From Schizophyllum amplum (Eukaryota > Basidiomycota > Agaricomycetes > Agaricales > Schizophyllaceae): a stretch of 64,000 nucleotides of DNA. Below the pieces are notes generated by a model. That model was not told where the DNA came from, did no database searches, and worked only from the letters and a program-made list of their open reading frames with translations. The stretch is taken from contig VDMD01000001.1 in the NCBI GenBank assembly GCA_007026445.1, positions 1,860,001 to 1,924,000 on the forward strand, written 5' to 3'. Below are positions 33,349-43,129 of the stretch, piece after piece (position 1 is the first letter of the stretch; the number at the start of each line of letters is the position of its first letter). A program made the position numbers and the translations under genes.

Positions 33349-36300
33349 TCATGTCAACGACCTCAGCGGGTCTGCCTCGTTCTTACGAGTAGATGGCATG
33401 ATATCGCCTTCCAGAAAGCGCACGCTCTTTCGCGCCTTTGCAACAGGCGCTCCGTCAGTGAGTACTCCGTCTTTACTCTCTTGCTCTACGTCCTGCATCA
33501 GAGATGCGACTTTCTCCTTCATTTGCTCATAGCTTCTCAGGCCCACTACATCTGTGACCCAATCTTGGTCTTCCTCAAGCTTCTTCAGCAGCGCTTCGGG
33601 CCTATCCACAACACCCAACACACCCATCTCCTCCAGGAGTGAGCTCCAAAGGAGGGGCTCTCGAGGTGAGCTGAACGGTACTTCTTGTTCGAGAAACCTT
33701 CTCATAGGATGCTCTGACACATCGGGCGCCTTTTTCGTGACCAAGGCGGCTCGTACCCGGTCGGCTGCGTCTTCGGCGAGTACGACATTGGTTCGGTACC
33801 GGGAACGCGCCGGTTTACTCGCATCCGCGCTAAGCGCGTCAGCGGTGAGTACAGAGCTCACCGATGCTACGCTGACTCGCATGACTTTCGGTGCGCCGGG
33901 CGCTTCGCGCAAAGGTACACCGTCACCAACCCACAAAAGAATTGGCCAACTTTCGACTTCCTCCTCCGTCCACTTGCGACACTCGTCTGCCTCGTCGACG
34001 AGCACAGCGTTATCATGTCGCCGGACAATCGCCTTCCTGGTTTCGTGGCACAGGTTATACTGAGCGTAGTGCTCCTCTATATTGCTCTCTGAAGAGTGCA
34101 GGTAAGGATCCTCACACAAAGTTCCAGCTTCTAACTGCGCTTTCCAAGACAGGGCCTGATCTTGAATAGCCTCATAGCAATCACACCCCAGGAAGTCGAG
34201 TATGTCTTCCTTCTTTGCTTCTACCTCACTGACGACTTTTTCTAGACTAGTGGCAGCGCTGAGGCCGTCGACCTCTGAAAGCAGGTGGTACCAGCAGGTG
34301 AGTCCATCTACAAAGTCGCTAGAACATCCACAATCTTGTAGCTCGGTTTCCAGAAGCCAGCTCATGCGATGTGCGCGAAGATCGGGCAAAATGCGTGAGT
34401 TTAGCGACTCCCTTCGCCTCACCGCCTCTTTTCCCCACAGAGGGTCGTCTGACTCGTCTTCTGACGCGTCCGATGAAGCGGACGGCGAGCGCGCGCGTTC
34501 TGCCTCGCTGCCCCGGCTGCATGGTGAGCCAGCTGTCGCCCAACGCGACTCTCCACCGACTTCTCCTCCTTGAGACTCGCTCTCTTCGTCGTGCTCTCGC
34601 GTGAGACTGCGGATCTCACCCGTTTGGCAGGTCTCCCGGCTCTCGACATCAGGCTTACTCGCGCGAAGGCGCGAGTTCGAAAGCAGATCACCGGGCGCTT
34701 TCTGCTGAAGCTGCGGGGCAACAGGCGCCGCCACCGCCGCTTCTTGCTGCTTCGCAGCTCGGCGCTTCTCACGCGCGAGGAAGCCGCGCGTCACCTTTGT
34801 TCTCTTTCTCTTTTTATTCGTCTCAGGTGCGAGTTCGTTTGTGGCAACTACAGGACCATACTGACGCATTTTTCTTTGTTTGCTCATCTGCATAGGACTC
34901 GTAGGAACACCCAGGCTGGCCGCATCCGCAGTCGAGCCCGCCCTTCCACTCACGACGCGACCGGCCACAACTGACGCGCCCCATAACGCGCTAGACGCAT
35001 CCATAGGCACCGAGTCCAAGCTCGAAGGCGGCGACCGCCCTATAGGAGCGCCGAGAGACTCAGTACGTGTTATACGCATCGAAGCATCTAATACCGCCTT
35101 CTGGACAAGACTGACACCTAGTACCCCGGCAGACGCGCCTCTCGACATCGGAAAAGGCTCTTGTGGGTAGGAAGACGCCCGAGGTGCGTCTTCTCTCGCT
35201 TTCCCTTTGCTCACAGCGCTCGGGACAGGGTCTTCGCCGTTCGGTGCACAGGAATTGCTCACGGGCGCGTCAACACCGAGTGGGCCTGCTGGCGTACTGG
35301 GGCGCGCCTGTGAAGCGTACTCCGCCGTGGAAGCGTGCTGGAGTTCGCCAGGGGCACCTGTTCGCTTGCGCCCGCTGTTGTGAAAGGCGGCTCGCTTTAT
35401 AGGTGAGCCCGGGCTTGCAATAATTACATTACGCGCCCGGGACTCTACTGACGATTCCTGAGCAGATTGGGCGCACTTCGGCGTTGCGGGCTCATCTCGC
35501 AAGACCGCGGTAACTTGTTTACGCACCGGCGCGTCCGGTACGTTGCCTCTTTCTTTATCTTTTTTTACAGCAGCCCTTTCAGCGGCTACTCTGTTGTTTT
35601 CCACGCCGGACACGACTTTGGGGGCGTCAAGGCCGAGCACGCTCAAAGACGCGCTCGCTCGCGCTCCGGAAGCACGGCCAGCAGTACCAGCGCCCTGACG
35701 GGAATCACTACACGCGCTTGACGGCTTGGGTTCGCGTTCCGGAGACGCAGGACTCGCTAGACCAAATGCAGAGTGCGTAGAATTCGAGTAAGACGACTCG
35801 GGACTTGTTAACACTGCCTGGTGTGGCACAGTATCGCCCGACGCGGCAGCCATGCTGTAAGACGCGAATAAATCTCGCGCCTGGTCTGGCGTGCGCGGTA
35901 CGTCTCTCGCTACCCGTTTCTCGCTTCTGACCGCCCTCTGGGCAGATAATCTTGCGTCCGGCGCGTAAGACGCGCCCGTACTTTTATTCTCTTTGCAGTC
36001 AGCCAGCTCTGCACTCGGTGCGTCGCTCTGTACATCGTGCGGCTCGTCTGGGATATGCTGACCGCCTCCTCCTGTTCCAGCAACTCGACTTGATGGCGCG
36101 GCGTTCGTCGGCACGCTCTGAATGAGTGTGCTCGATACTTTGCCTGCTCGCACTTCCGGGACGCGATCAATCGCAACAGGTGCGTGCTGAGACACGTTAG
36201 GTACGTCTTCCACGGGTCCCGAGGACTTCAACCGCTCGTCCCGACAATGCGCTATATCTCGCAAAGCCGCCGCCGCGTTCCCCGACCCGGGAGTCCTGTG

Positions 36301-37275
36301 TGCCTCCCAGTACGAGTACGGTATGTCATCCTCTTCCGCTTCTTTGCTGACCATGCTTCTTGCAGCTCCTCTTCCATCTTGCGCGGGTGCAGCGCCCTCA
36401 AGCAGATTCACGCCGCATTCTCTCAACGCCAGACCCGTCGTTGCCTCGAAAGCGCGACCAACCCTCTGCGACTTGCGTGAAGCGTCCTCCGGCTGGTGCG
36501 TTCGCTGTGGCGACTGCAACGGTTCCCGGGGTGCTGCCAGGTGCGTAGTACGCGGGTCGCATGTATCGCGATTCACTGACGCTTCCTGCAGCAGAGATGG
36601 GTCGCTAAATGGAGCACGCGCGTTCTGCGCTATGCAAAGACGTCGCGCCTCAAAGTGTGTGCTTGGTACGTCTACTTCTGCTGCCTCCACACCGCTGATG
36701 ACGCCTTCAGGAGATGGTGATTCGCCCGGCGCGTAAAACGCGATCGTGCGCTGACTGTGGATTTGTTTAGACGGCCAGTAGCCCAGTGCGTCGCTCGGAG
36801 CGTAGCTCGAGGAGTGCTCATCGTACTGACATCGTCTTTTCAATCCAGCAACTTCACCATCAGGCGCAGAGCACCCGCTCGCGCCGCTCCACAGCGTCAA
36901 CTCTCTTCGCAGTCCATCCTTCCAAAAAGGCGGACATCGCATTTTTAGTACTGCCAGCTCAGTCTGCCCCATCTGAGCTTGTGTGAGCACATAAGGTGCG
37001 TTTCGAGCTGGCCAGAAACCACGCTTCAGCGGCAGCAGGCTACCGTGAAGGCGATTCTGTACAGTACCAGACAACATCGTTCTTTTTGCTTCCTCGTTTC
37101 TTCGTTCACTGCTTGCTAGCAAAGCAGGTAGACGTATATCCGGCGCGTTGAAGCGCCGTTGGGGTGTATTTCCGAGCCCGAAGACTGGCAAGGTGATGTC
37201 TCGACGTTGAAGACGCGACACGACGTTCGATTCTCGAGGATAACCCGAAAATGAAGATCCCTCAGATGAAAACAT
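33349..37275 (-). CDS. giant ORF inside LTR element, unknown function (1308 residues)
   Basis: A single uninterrupted frame of 3.9 kb begins MFSSEGSSFSGYPRESNVV. The first about 850 residues are low-complexity and probably disordered, full of recurring YAP/DAP/DVP-centred segments. A basic patch NKKRKRTKVTRGFLAREKRR (about residue 820) could be a nuclear signal or RNA-binding region. An acidic Ser-rich stretch (SASSDASEDESDD) follows, and the last about 330 residues look folded and helical (LLETELQDCGCSSDFVDGL, WTEEEVESWPILLW, LLWSSLLEEMGVLGVV). I saw no YxDD, DDE, aspartic-protease or CCHC motif. It may be a divergent Gag-like structural protein or a captured host gene. Retention of 1308 open codons suggests it has been under recent selection. 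Confidence 0.65.
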   Translation of the reverse strand: MFSSEGSSFSGYPRESNVVSRLQRRDITLPVFGLGNTPQRRFNAPDIRLPALLASSERRNEEAKRTMLSGTVQNRLHGSLLPLKRGFWPARNAPYVLTQAQMGQTELAVLKMRCPPFWKDGLRRELTLWSGASGCSAPDGEVAGLKRRCQYDEHSSSYAPSDALGYWPSKQIHSQRTIAFYAPGESPSPEGVISGVEAAEVDVPSTHFEARRLCIAQNARAPFSDPSLLQEASVNRDTCDPRTTHLAAPREPLQSPQRTHQPEDASRKSQRVGRAFEATTGLALRECGVNLLEGAAPAQDGRGAARSMVSKEAEEDDIPYSYWEAHRTPGSGNAAAALRDIAHCRDERLKSSGPVEDVPNVSQHAPVAIDRVPEVRAGKVSSTLIQSVPTNAAPSSRVAGTGGGGQHIPDEPHDVQSDAPSAELADCKENKSTGASYAPDARLSAQRAVRSEKRVARDVPRTPDQARDLFASYSMAAASGDTVPHQAVLTSPESSYSNSTHSAFGLASPASPEREPKPSSACSDSRQGAGTAGRASGARASASLSVLGLDAPKVVSGVENNRVAAERAAVKKDKERGNVPDAPVRKQVTAVLRDEPATPKCAQSAQESSVESRARNVIIASPGSPIKRAAFHNSGRKRTGAPGELQHASTAEYASQARPSTPAGPLGVDAPVSNSCAPNGEDPVPSAVSKGKAREDAPRASSYPQEPFPMSRGASAGVLGVSLVQKAVLDASMRITRTESLGAPIGRSPPSSLDSVPMDASSALWGASVVAGRVVSGRAGSTADAASLGVPTSPMQMSKQRKMRQYGPVVATNELAPETNKKRKRTKVTRGFLAREKRRAAKQQEAAVAAPVAPQLQQKAPGDLLSNSRLRASKPDVESRETCQTGEIRSLTREHDEESESQGGEVGGESRWATAGSPCSRGSEAERARSPSASSDASEDESDDPLWGKEAVRRRESLNSRILPDLRAHRMSWLLETELQDCGCSSDFVDGLTCWYHLLSEVDGLSAATSLEKVVSEVEAKKEDILDFLGCDCYEAIQDQALSWKAQLEAGTLCEDPYLHSSESNIEEHYAQYNLCHETRKAIVRRHDNAVLVDEADECRKWTEEEVESWPILLWVGDGVPLREAPGAPKVMRVSVASVSSVLTADALSADASKPARSRYRTNVVLAEDAADRVRAALVTKKAPDVSEHPMRRFLEQEVPFSSPREPLLWSSLLEEMGVLGVVDRPEALLKKLEEDQDWVTDVVGLRSYEQMKEKVASLMQDVEQESKDGVLTDGAPVAKARKSVRFLEGDIMPSTRKNEADPLRSLT

Positions 37276-37822
37276 AATTCGGACGACGGTGGTCAGAGCC
37301 GGGAAACTTTTTCTACGAGTCTGAGGTGGAAAAGGGGAATCGTAGGTAGTGTGGTGGGGTTGTATGAGTACAGAGAAAATAGAAACAAGCGCACAGGAGA
37401 CACAGGAACACAGGAAATCGAGTCAGAACAGTAGCTAGGGTCCGAGATAAAAGAAAACAAAACTAGAGTCTAGGTAACAAGCCGGGGGCCCACTGGAGTG
37501 GGGAGCGCTCCCTCAGAACGAGTCTGAAGGGTGGCTAAGCCTCGGAAGGCCGGGAGTTCGAAGCTTTTTCGAGGGGAGTTCGACGAGGCAGAATGGAGCG
37601 TTAACTCCAAGTCCGACAGGATAGAACAGAACTAGCACAGTATATTTGTTTCCCCACTGGGAGAATGTGATAGAATATGCAACAGAGCCGATGATATTCA
37701 ATCGATCCCAGAGCCAATAGTCCGAAAGGTAGTAAGCCGATGGTCACAATGGCTTGGTCCGAGTGCACAAAGGCAGCTTTAGCAATTTATCAATCAAATT
37801 CCCCCTCGCGGTGGGCTCCAGA
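37276..37822 (-). other. 5' leader of the retroelement with candidate primer-binding site
   Basis: In element orientation this 547-bp stretch follows the 5' LTR. TGGAGCCCACCGCGAG at 37820-37805 has the TGG start and position expected of a primer-binding site complementary to a tRNA 3' end. No coding is seen. Confidence 0.5.
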
Positions 37823-38820
37823 TAATGAGGATCGAGCGCCTCTGGGAGGTCCGTGCACGCGCCTGGCTCACACCAAACACAAACACACAAACACAACACA
37901 ATTAAATGGGGGTTTTGACCTCGCCGGGGGCGGCGCGAGTCCGATTTGTATTGCTTGGGGGCAACTAAATATACTTTGTACTTTGTACTTGCTCTTCGAC
38001 TGAACGAACACTCGGACGCGAAGTCCGGTAGGTTATTCTGTTCTGTCTCGCTCCGATCTCTTTTGCCTTTCACTCGATCGGTGACTTCCGGTGTGGAAGG
38101 GCAACCAAGCAACGGTTTATTTGGTTGACACCGGAAATTCCGGGTGTTTCCACAGGAGATGGCTCCGGTCAGGTGGGTACCCGGGTGCTCAGAGGTCTCC
38201 CAGAACCAGGGAGACCTCCCTCCTTATATACTGTCTGCTCTTGTATTTTAAATTACCTCAACTCGAGTCACTTTGAGAACAATGCCGCCCTCGATTCCGC
38301 TTATCGCTTTATGGCCAGCCCGGATCATCATCGGGATGATGTCAGGCCAATCAATCTCGTGCCGTCCTCCGGGAGCGATCCAGATCGCCGGACGCGATCA
38401 GGTGATATGCGCGCCACAGCGCGTATCTGGCTGTACCTCTCTCTCTTTAATTCTGCTGCCTGCGCGCAGCGTGTATGGCTTTATCAGATAATCTGTCTCA
38501 CTGTTCCAGACAAGTCTAAACATCTCTCGAGAGTATAACGATTTGCGAGTGGGTTTACTAATCCTTGACGTGGTTCTTACACCACTCTCGGAGAAGCTCT
38601 GACTCCGAGGACTCGCATGATGTGTCCAGTGCTCGGTCGGAGTGGCTACCGCCTCACAAAGGCCTCAATACTATCCACGGTACTCGCTCACCGAGCTCTC
38701 GATAGCTGCAGCACTCGCTATCCAGCAATATACAGATCCGAATATTTGTAGCATTTATTTGTTCTTAGCCAAATTGCGTAAAAACGCGAATTTAAAGCTG
38801 AACGTGCAGCAGGCGTATTA
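37823..38820 (-). repeat. LTR copy 2 (5' LTR in element orientation)
   Basis: Partner of 31692-32689. The CTAC target duplication follows at 38821-38824. Confidence 0.85.
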
Positions 38821-38908
38821 CTACAACCCTCAGGAGTACACGCGCATCGTCGATATATTGGTCGTCGAGCTGCCATCGCGCAGGTATCCACCGCATTGCC
38901 ACCGCATA

Positions 38909-39281
38909 AGGACCCCTGATTATCGGTGGGGAGGTCTATGTCATGGTCCGCCAAATTTGCCCTTTTTTTGTCCGACATTTTTTGCGCAATCTGGGTCGTT
39001 TTGTCCGGCTTTTCCAGAGACATCCTTTGAATTTTGGGCCGGACCGGAGGTCCGGCCACCCCATATGGTAATTCGGCAGCCCCCGGGCACCCCCGAGGAC
39101 GTTGAGGGGGGTCCCAGAGGGGCGAACAGAGGGTAATCTGGAGATTTTGTCCGACATTCGCCAGAGACATGCTCCCGACCAACCCTCAATTTGTCCGGCT
39201 TTTCCAGAGACCTTCGACCTTCAAAAGGCCAAAATTTGTCCGACATTGACATATACCTCGCCGCTAATAAGCAGGGGTCCT
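38909..39281. mobile_element. hAT-like miniature element D
   Basis: The 373-bp element is flanked by the 8-bp direct repeat ACCGCATA (38901-38908, 39282-39289). Imperfect inverted termini of about 35 bp start AGGACCCCTG and end CAGGGGTCCT. An 8-bp duplication points to the hAT superfamily. The inside has repeats of TTTGTCCGACATT and TTTGTCCGGCTTTTCCAGAGAC, and no ORF of note. Confidence 0.75.
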
Positions 39282-39289
39282 ACCGCATA

Positions 39290-39703
39290 TCGGCTGATGC
39301 CGAATCATTTTGGTTCCTTTTGTTAACCCCTTTCGGTAGGTCTTGTTCCAATCTTGTTCACTGAGCTGCGACTAAGACAAGGTGCGTGCGTTGTCTTCAT
39401 TTATAATACTCGAAAATACATCGATGAACATATTTTGTGCTACTGGAATATTTTACATGGACGATGATAGCGCTACAGCGTGCGAGGAGACAATAGTACT
39501 GTACTTGCGATCTAACCGGCGCAGGAATTTAGTAGCTATCCGCTGACAGCCATTACGGTGCAGATTTGGCGATGGAAGAGGAGGATACAAGACAATTTAG
39601 GTCGAATTTACTAGCATGATGTTTGGAAATGATAAACGGAAATCGACGTGATGGTGGCCTGCAGCGCGTTCTGGAGAGCAAGTTGCTCACCCTCGTCCAG
39701 CGT
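39290..39703. other. intergenic, no gene seen
   Basis: AT-richer than its surroundings; 3' flank of the F-box/LRR gene. Confidence 0.5.
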
Positions 39704-41274
39704 CTAGAATGGTTGTCGGAGGGTCAGCCGCGCCAAGTGCCAGCTTTGGTATGTAGCTTCTTGGTCCCGGAGAGCACGACTGAAAGCGACCTGAGCCATC
39801 GCCTATCAGAACTGGACCTCGAGACCGACACAAATATGTTGGCACTCACCACACCATCCGCAGCGTCTTCTGCCGCGCCAATGTCCCCGAATATGATGTC
39901 CAGCTTGCGTAGCAGAGGTAGCGCTTGTGCGAGTACAGTAAGCAACGCCGCGCTGAGCCGACGGACACGAAGTCGTAGGCGGCGCGCCGTGTCCCGATTT
40001 AGCGCCGCCATGAGCACCGCGACCTCCTCCAAAGCTAGCTGCCGGTCCGTCAGCGCCAACGAGCGTAGTCCGTCAGCATGCGCCTCCAGCCAGCCCGCCA
40101 GGACGCTCAGTTCGAAGGGCCCAACGACGGGCCTCAGGGCGAGCTCCGCAGACAGCAGACGCGGGAGCGTGAGCCCGCGCAAGGCGGCTAGAACCCACGC
40201 TGAATTTGGCTCTGCCTCTGCGGGACTCGCGCGGCGGGTGCAGAGGGCAAGTCGGTGCAGCTGAGGGGCGCTACGCGTGAGGAAGCGCCGTAGGCCTGCA
40301 ACGTCGTGTAGGTGTGTGCCGTTGAATGGTATGGTGAGCTCGAAGCGGTCGAGCGCGCGGAAGGGGACGAGGCCCTGCAGGAGGAGGCCGAGGTCGAAAG
40401 GATATGAAGACGACGTAATCCCCAGCTCAAGCGCGCTGAGCCGCGGGCGCGTCGGGTCCTCGATGGCGTTGATGAACATGCGTATATCGTCGATAAAATC
40501 GGCTGCATACATGAGGTCGGCACGGAATATACACAATTCAATGTGCAGTGTCTCCAGAGCAGGAAATCGGATGCCAACGAGGCGGTTTGCGAGAAGCGTT
40601 GCAGCTGGGATTTTCAGCGATAGGTGGGCAAGCGTTTCGCGCATGGTGCCACGGAGCACGGGCTCTAGCAGTTGGGTGAAGAAGTTATTGGGGTAGGGCA
40701 CCTGTTCGTCCCACTCGATAGCGTAACGGACAGCGGGTATTGTAGCCAGCACATCGCGTATGCGCGTGATACGGCGACGAGCGCGGCGGTTGGCGCGCTC
40801 GCGGGAGAGCTGTTCCGCTTCACTCGGAGAGAATACGCGATTGATGCGTAGCCAGCAACGGAAGGGCAAGTGGTGTTTCTTGCGGCGAGACTCGCACGAT
40901 ATGTCCCACGGCCGAACATAGACATCGTGAACGAGCGAAGCGATGGCCGGATCGCTGTACAGCGTCATGATCAGTAGTGATCGACACCGACAAAGGACGT
41001 CCACGCACGCCAAAATACGAACCAGGCGTTTGGTAACGGGGCCGTAGTCCTCCAAACGAAGCGCGCGATAGCGGATGGCGCGGTACGTCTCGAGACATGC
41101 ACGATTAACGCAAGCGAGGGCGAGCTGGACAGAGCGTGGGACGAGATCGAAGACGCAGCGCCATATCTCTGTAGGAATGTTGCTCGAGATGGCTGGGGCA
41201 GTTGTCGAGACGTCTGACTTGTACCGGGTCAACGTATGGGATGGGGGATGCGTTCGCACATTCGTCTGAGCCAT
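39704..41274 (-). CDS. F-box/LRR-like protein
   Basis: The 507-residue protein comes from exons 41274-39850 and 39802-39704 (47-nt intron, GTGAGT donor). Start MAQTNVRTHPPSH at 41274 is the first ATG; the frame upstream uses only GTG. An F-box-like segment at about 30-75 reads SNIPTEIWRCVFDLVP and LALACVNRACLETYRAIRY. Leu-rich segments follow (LAHLSLKIP, FPALETLHIEL, LSALELGI, LHRLALCTRR, LRSLALTDRQLALEE) as in many Agaricomycete F-box proteins. Such proteins usually serve as substrate adaptors of SCF ubiquitin ligases; the substrate is unknown. It diverges from the R3H gene, with 428 bp between starts. Confidence 0.75.
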
Positions 41275-41702
41275 GCTAGGGAGAAGGGGAAGGGGCACAA
41301 CCACTGGCGCCTAATTGCCGGGCGGCTTTATAGTCCCAAACACGTGTGGTCAATCAATCAAGAGCCCGTCACTGCGAGTCACTGAGGTCGAGGTCATCCG
41401 GTTGTTCGCGGATTGAGAGAGTTCTTGGGCCGAATACGCCCGGGTATAAGCATCACATGGGAGCAGAAAGGTGTACGATCCATTCGTTTCAGTCGAGGAG
41501 GCGCCTGGCAAAGTCAGATGGTGAGAGAACTGAAGGTTACTGAACAAGACCAAGTTGCGCTAAATGCCGAATCATGTGATGCAGCGTCGGATCGCAGGGC
41601 CGCGGGACCGACGCCCTTATCGTCTCAGACGTTGCGCCGCTCCTCGACATCGTCCTTGACTCTTACCAATACGCTCAGCAGCTTGCTTACATTCCTCCGA
41701 AG

Positions 41703-43129
41703 ATGACTGACACAACAGCTGACGTCTTGGCGACGACTATGGCGACTACGGCGACGGCGACCATCCTTCAGACGAACGCGGGTGCCACGACGACTGCCCC
41801 ACCTCAGACGACTGTCTCGCCGTCGCCGTTCTCTTCGGCGCTCATTGATCCTGTCCCTCTCTCATTCCCTGCTATTCTGCGCACGGCCGGTGTTTCTGGA
41901 GATAGATATGGCTTCCGCGACACGACATACGCTCGCCCATCCCTCGTGCGCGCGGCGAAGAAGGAGGATGTCGAGGGGAAACGGCGTACTCGGCGCAAGG
42001 AGAATGGTGCGTATCGTGGAAACAATTGGAGGCGACTGCTGAACCCAGTATCAGCCAAATTTACTGGCAATCCGCACATCGTCGCCGCGACAAAGCGGGA
42101 CCTGGTATTGGAGCCCCCTGGCGTGCGCACCACGTTCCCCGAGCCCTTGCCTTCGACTATTCTGCGCAACGCCAAACTCTCGTCGGTTGTTTCCCCGGCG
42201 GCTGACCCCTTATCTGCGAATGCCGGCCGCTTCTCGCTCAGCCTCAAGGGAATGCGCCGCGAGCTGCGCAAGTCCGGTTACGCGCAGGCGCTCGTGTACT
42301 CGGTCGAGACAGAGCTCGCGGAATGGCTTGCTGAAGGGGGCGCCATGCTGTCACCGGACGACGTGCCAGTTGTGCAGCCAGAGAGGCAGATTGGGGAAAC
42401 CAGTGTGGTGGAAGTCTCGCGCACGCCGCTGCAGCTCGTGTGGCGCATCTCGGACGATGCGTATGCGCGCTACGTGGTGCACTGCTGTGCGCGATACCAC
42501 GAGATTGTGAGCTTCAGTACGTGCAAACAGCACCCGCGATCCTGCTTCTCTCTGACCCTCTTGGGACAGGCAAGGATGTTGATGGCGAGCGCCTGACATA
42601 TCTTCTGAGGCCTAATGTTTTCCGCCCTGACGCTGCCGGCGCATTCAGCTTGGACACGCCGCCCGCCACCGACATTGATTACTCCTCACAGCTGAGCGAG
42701 TCCGACCTGGTTTCCTCAGACGCGGGTGATTCCGACGTCGACGACCACCGCCCGGCGCGCACCGCAGCCGCCCTCCCCTCGATTTCGGAGGACCGGCCCG
42801 CCTCCCCTGCCGACAGTTCGTGGTCGATGGTCGAGGACGCGGGTGAGGAAGGCGACGAGTCGGCGAGTGATGTCGGGCTCTCCGCGAGTGTTGAATCGCT
42901 GTCCATCGCCGATAATACGGGGGTGCAGGTTATGCCCCAACGCAGGCCTCTGCCGCGGCAGGCGGCGCCGTGGGGGAATAGACAGGCGCGGGGGGAGTCG
43001 TCGCCATCACCGTCCCCTGCGAGGAGGCAGCGTAGGAGGCGAATGAGGCCGTCGGAAAACCGACGCGCGACCCGGCGTCCGACAGCACTCTCGCGCGGCG
43101 AGTCGTTCTATGATTATATTTTCTCTTGA
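41703..43129 (+). CDS. R3H-domain protein with R3H-associated N-terminal region
   Basis: The 441-residue protein comes from exons 41703-42006, 42055-42516 and 42570-43129. A Thr-rich N-terminus precedes TGNPHIVAATKRDLVLEPP and TTFPEPLPSTILRNA, which I associate with the R3H-associated domain (R3HDM4-like proteins). Then comes ALVYSVETELAEWLAEGG and a probable R3H module containing RYVVH (Arg, three residues, His), followed by CCARYHEIVSFSKD. The C-terminal part is acidic and Ser-rich and ends basic (RRQRRRRMRP). R3H domains bind single-stranded nucleic acids. The first intron (48 nt, no stop, frame kept) could be retained, adding 16 residues including NNWRRLL; I favour splicing because of its GTGCGT donor. 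Confidence 0.72.

Larger units (their letters stand above)
31692..38820 (-). mobile_element. LTR-type retroelement without recognisable pol, 7,129 bp
   Basis: Two direct repeats (31692-32689 and 37823-38820, 998 bp each, constant offset 6131, apparently identical) enclose 5,133 bp. CTAC is duplicated at 31688-31691 and 38821-38824. On the minus strand, TGGAGCCCACCGCGAG starts 2 nt inside the upstream repeat (37820-37805) as a candidate tRNA primer site, and GGTGTGGGGGAGA (32702-32690) abuts the downstream repeat as a polypurine tract. Both place the element on the minus strand, like its only long ORF. The repeats end TAAT...ATTA rather than TG...CA. No reverse transcriptase, RNase H, integrase or protease motif was found, so it is probably non-autonomous. 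Near-identical LTRs imply recent insertion. Confidence 0.75.

Noticed and set aside
33349..37275. Search for CCHC knuckle, YxDD, DDE or protease motifs in the giant ORF
   Set aside because: None found by eye in this frame; the CGCSSDFVDGLTC and CHETRKAIVRRH stretches do not match zinc-knuckle spacing.
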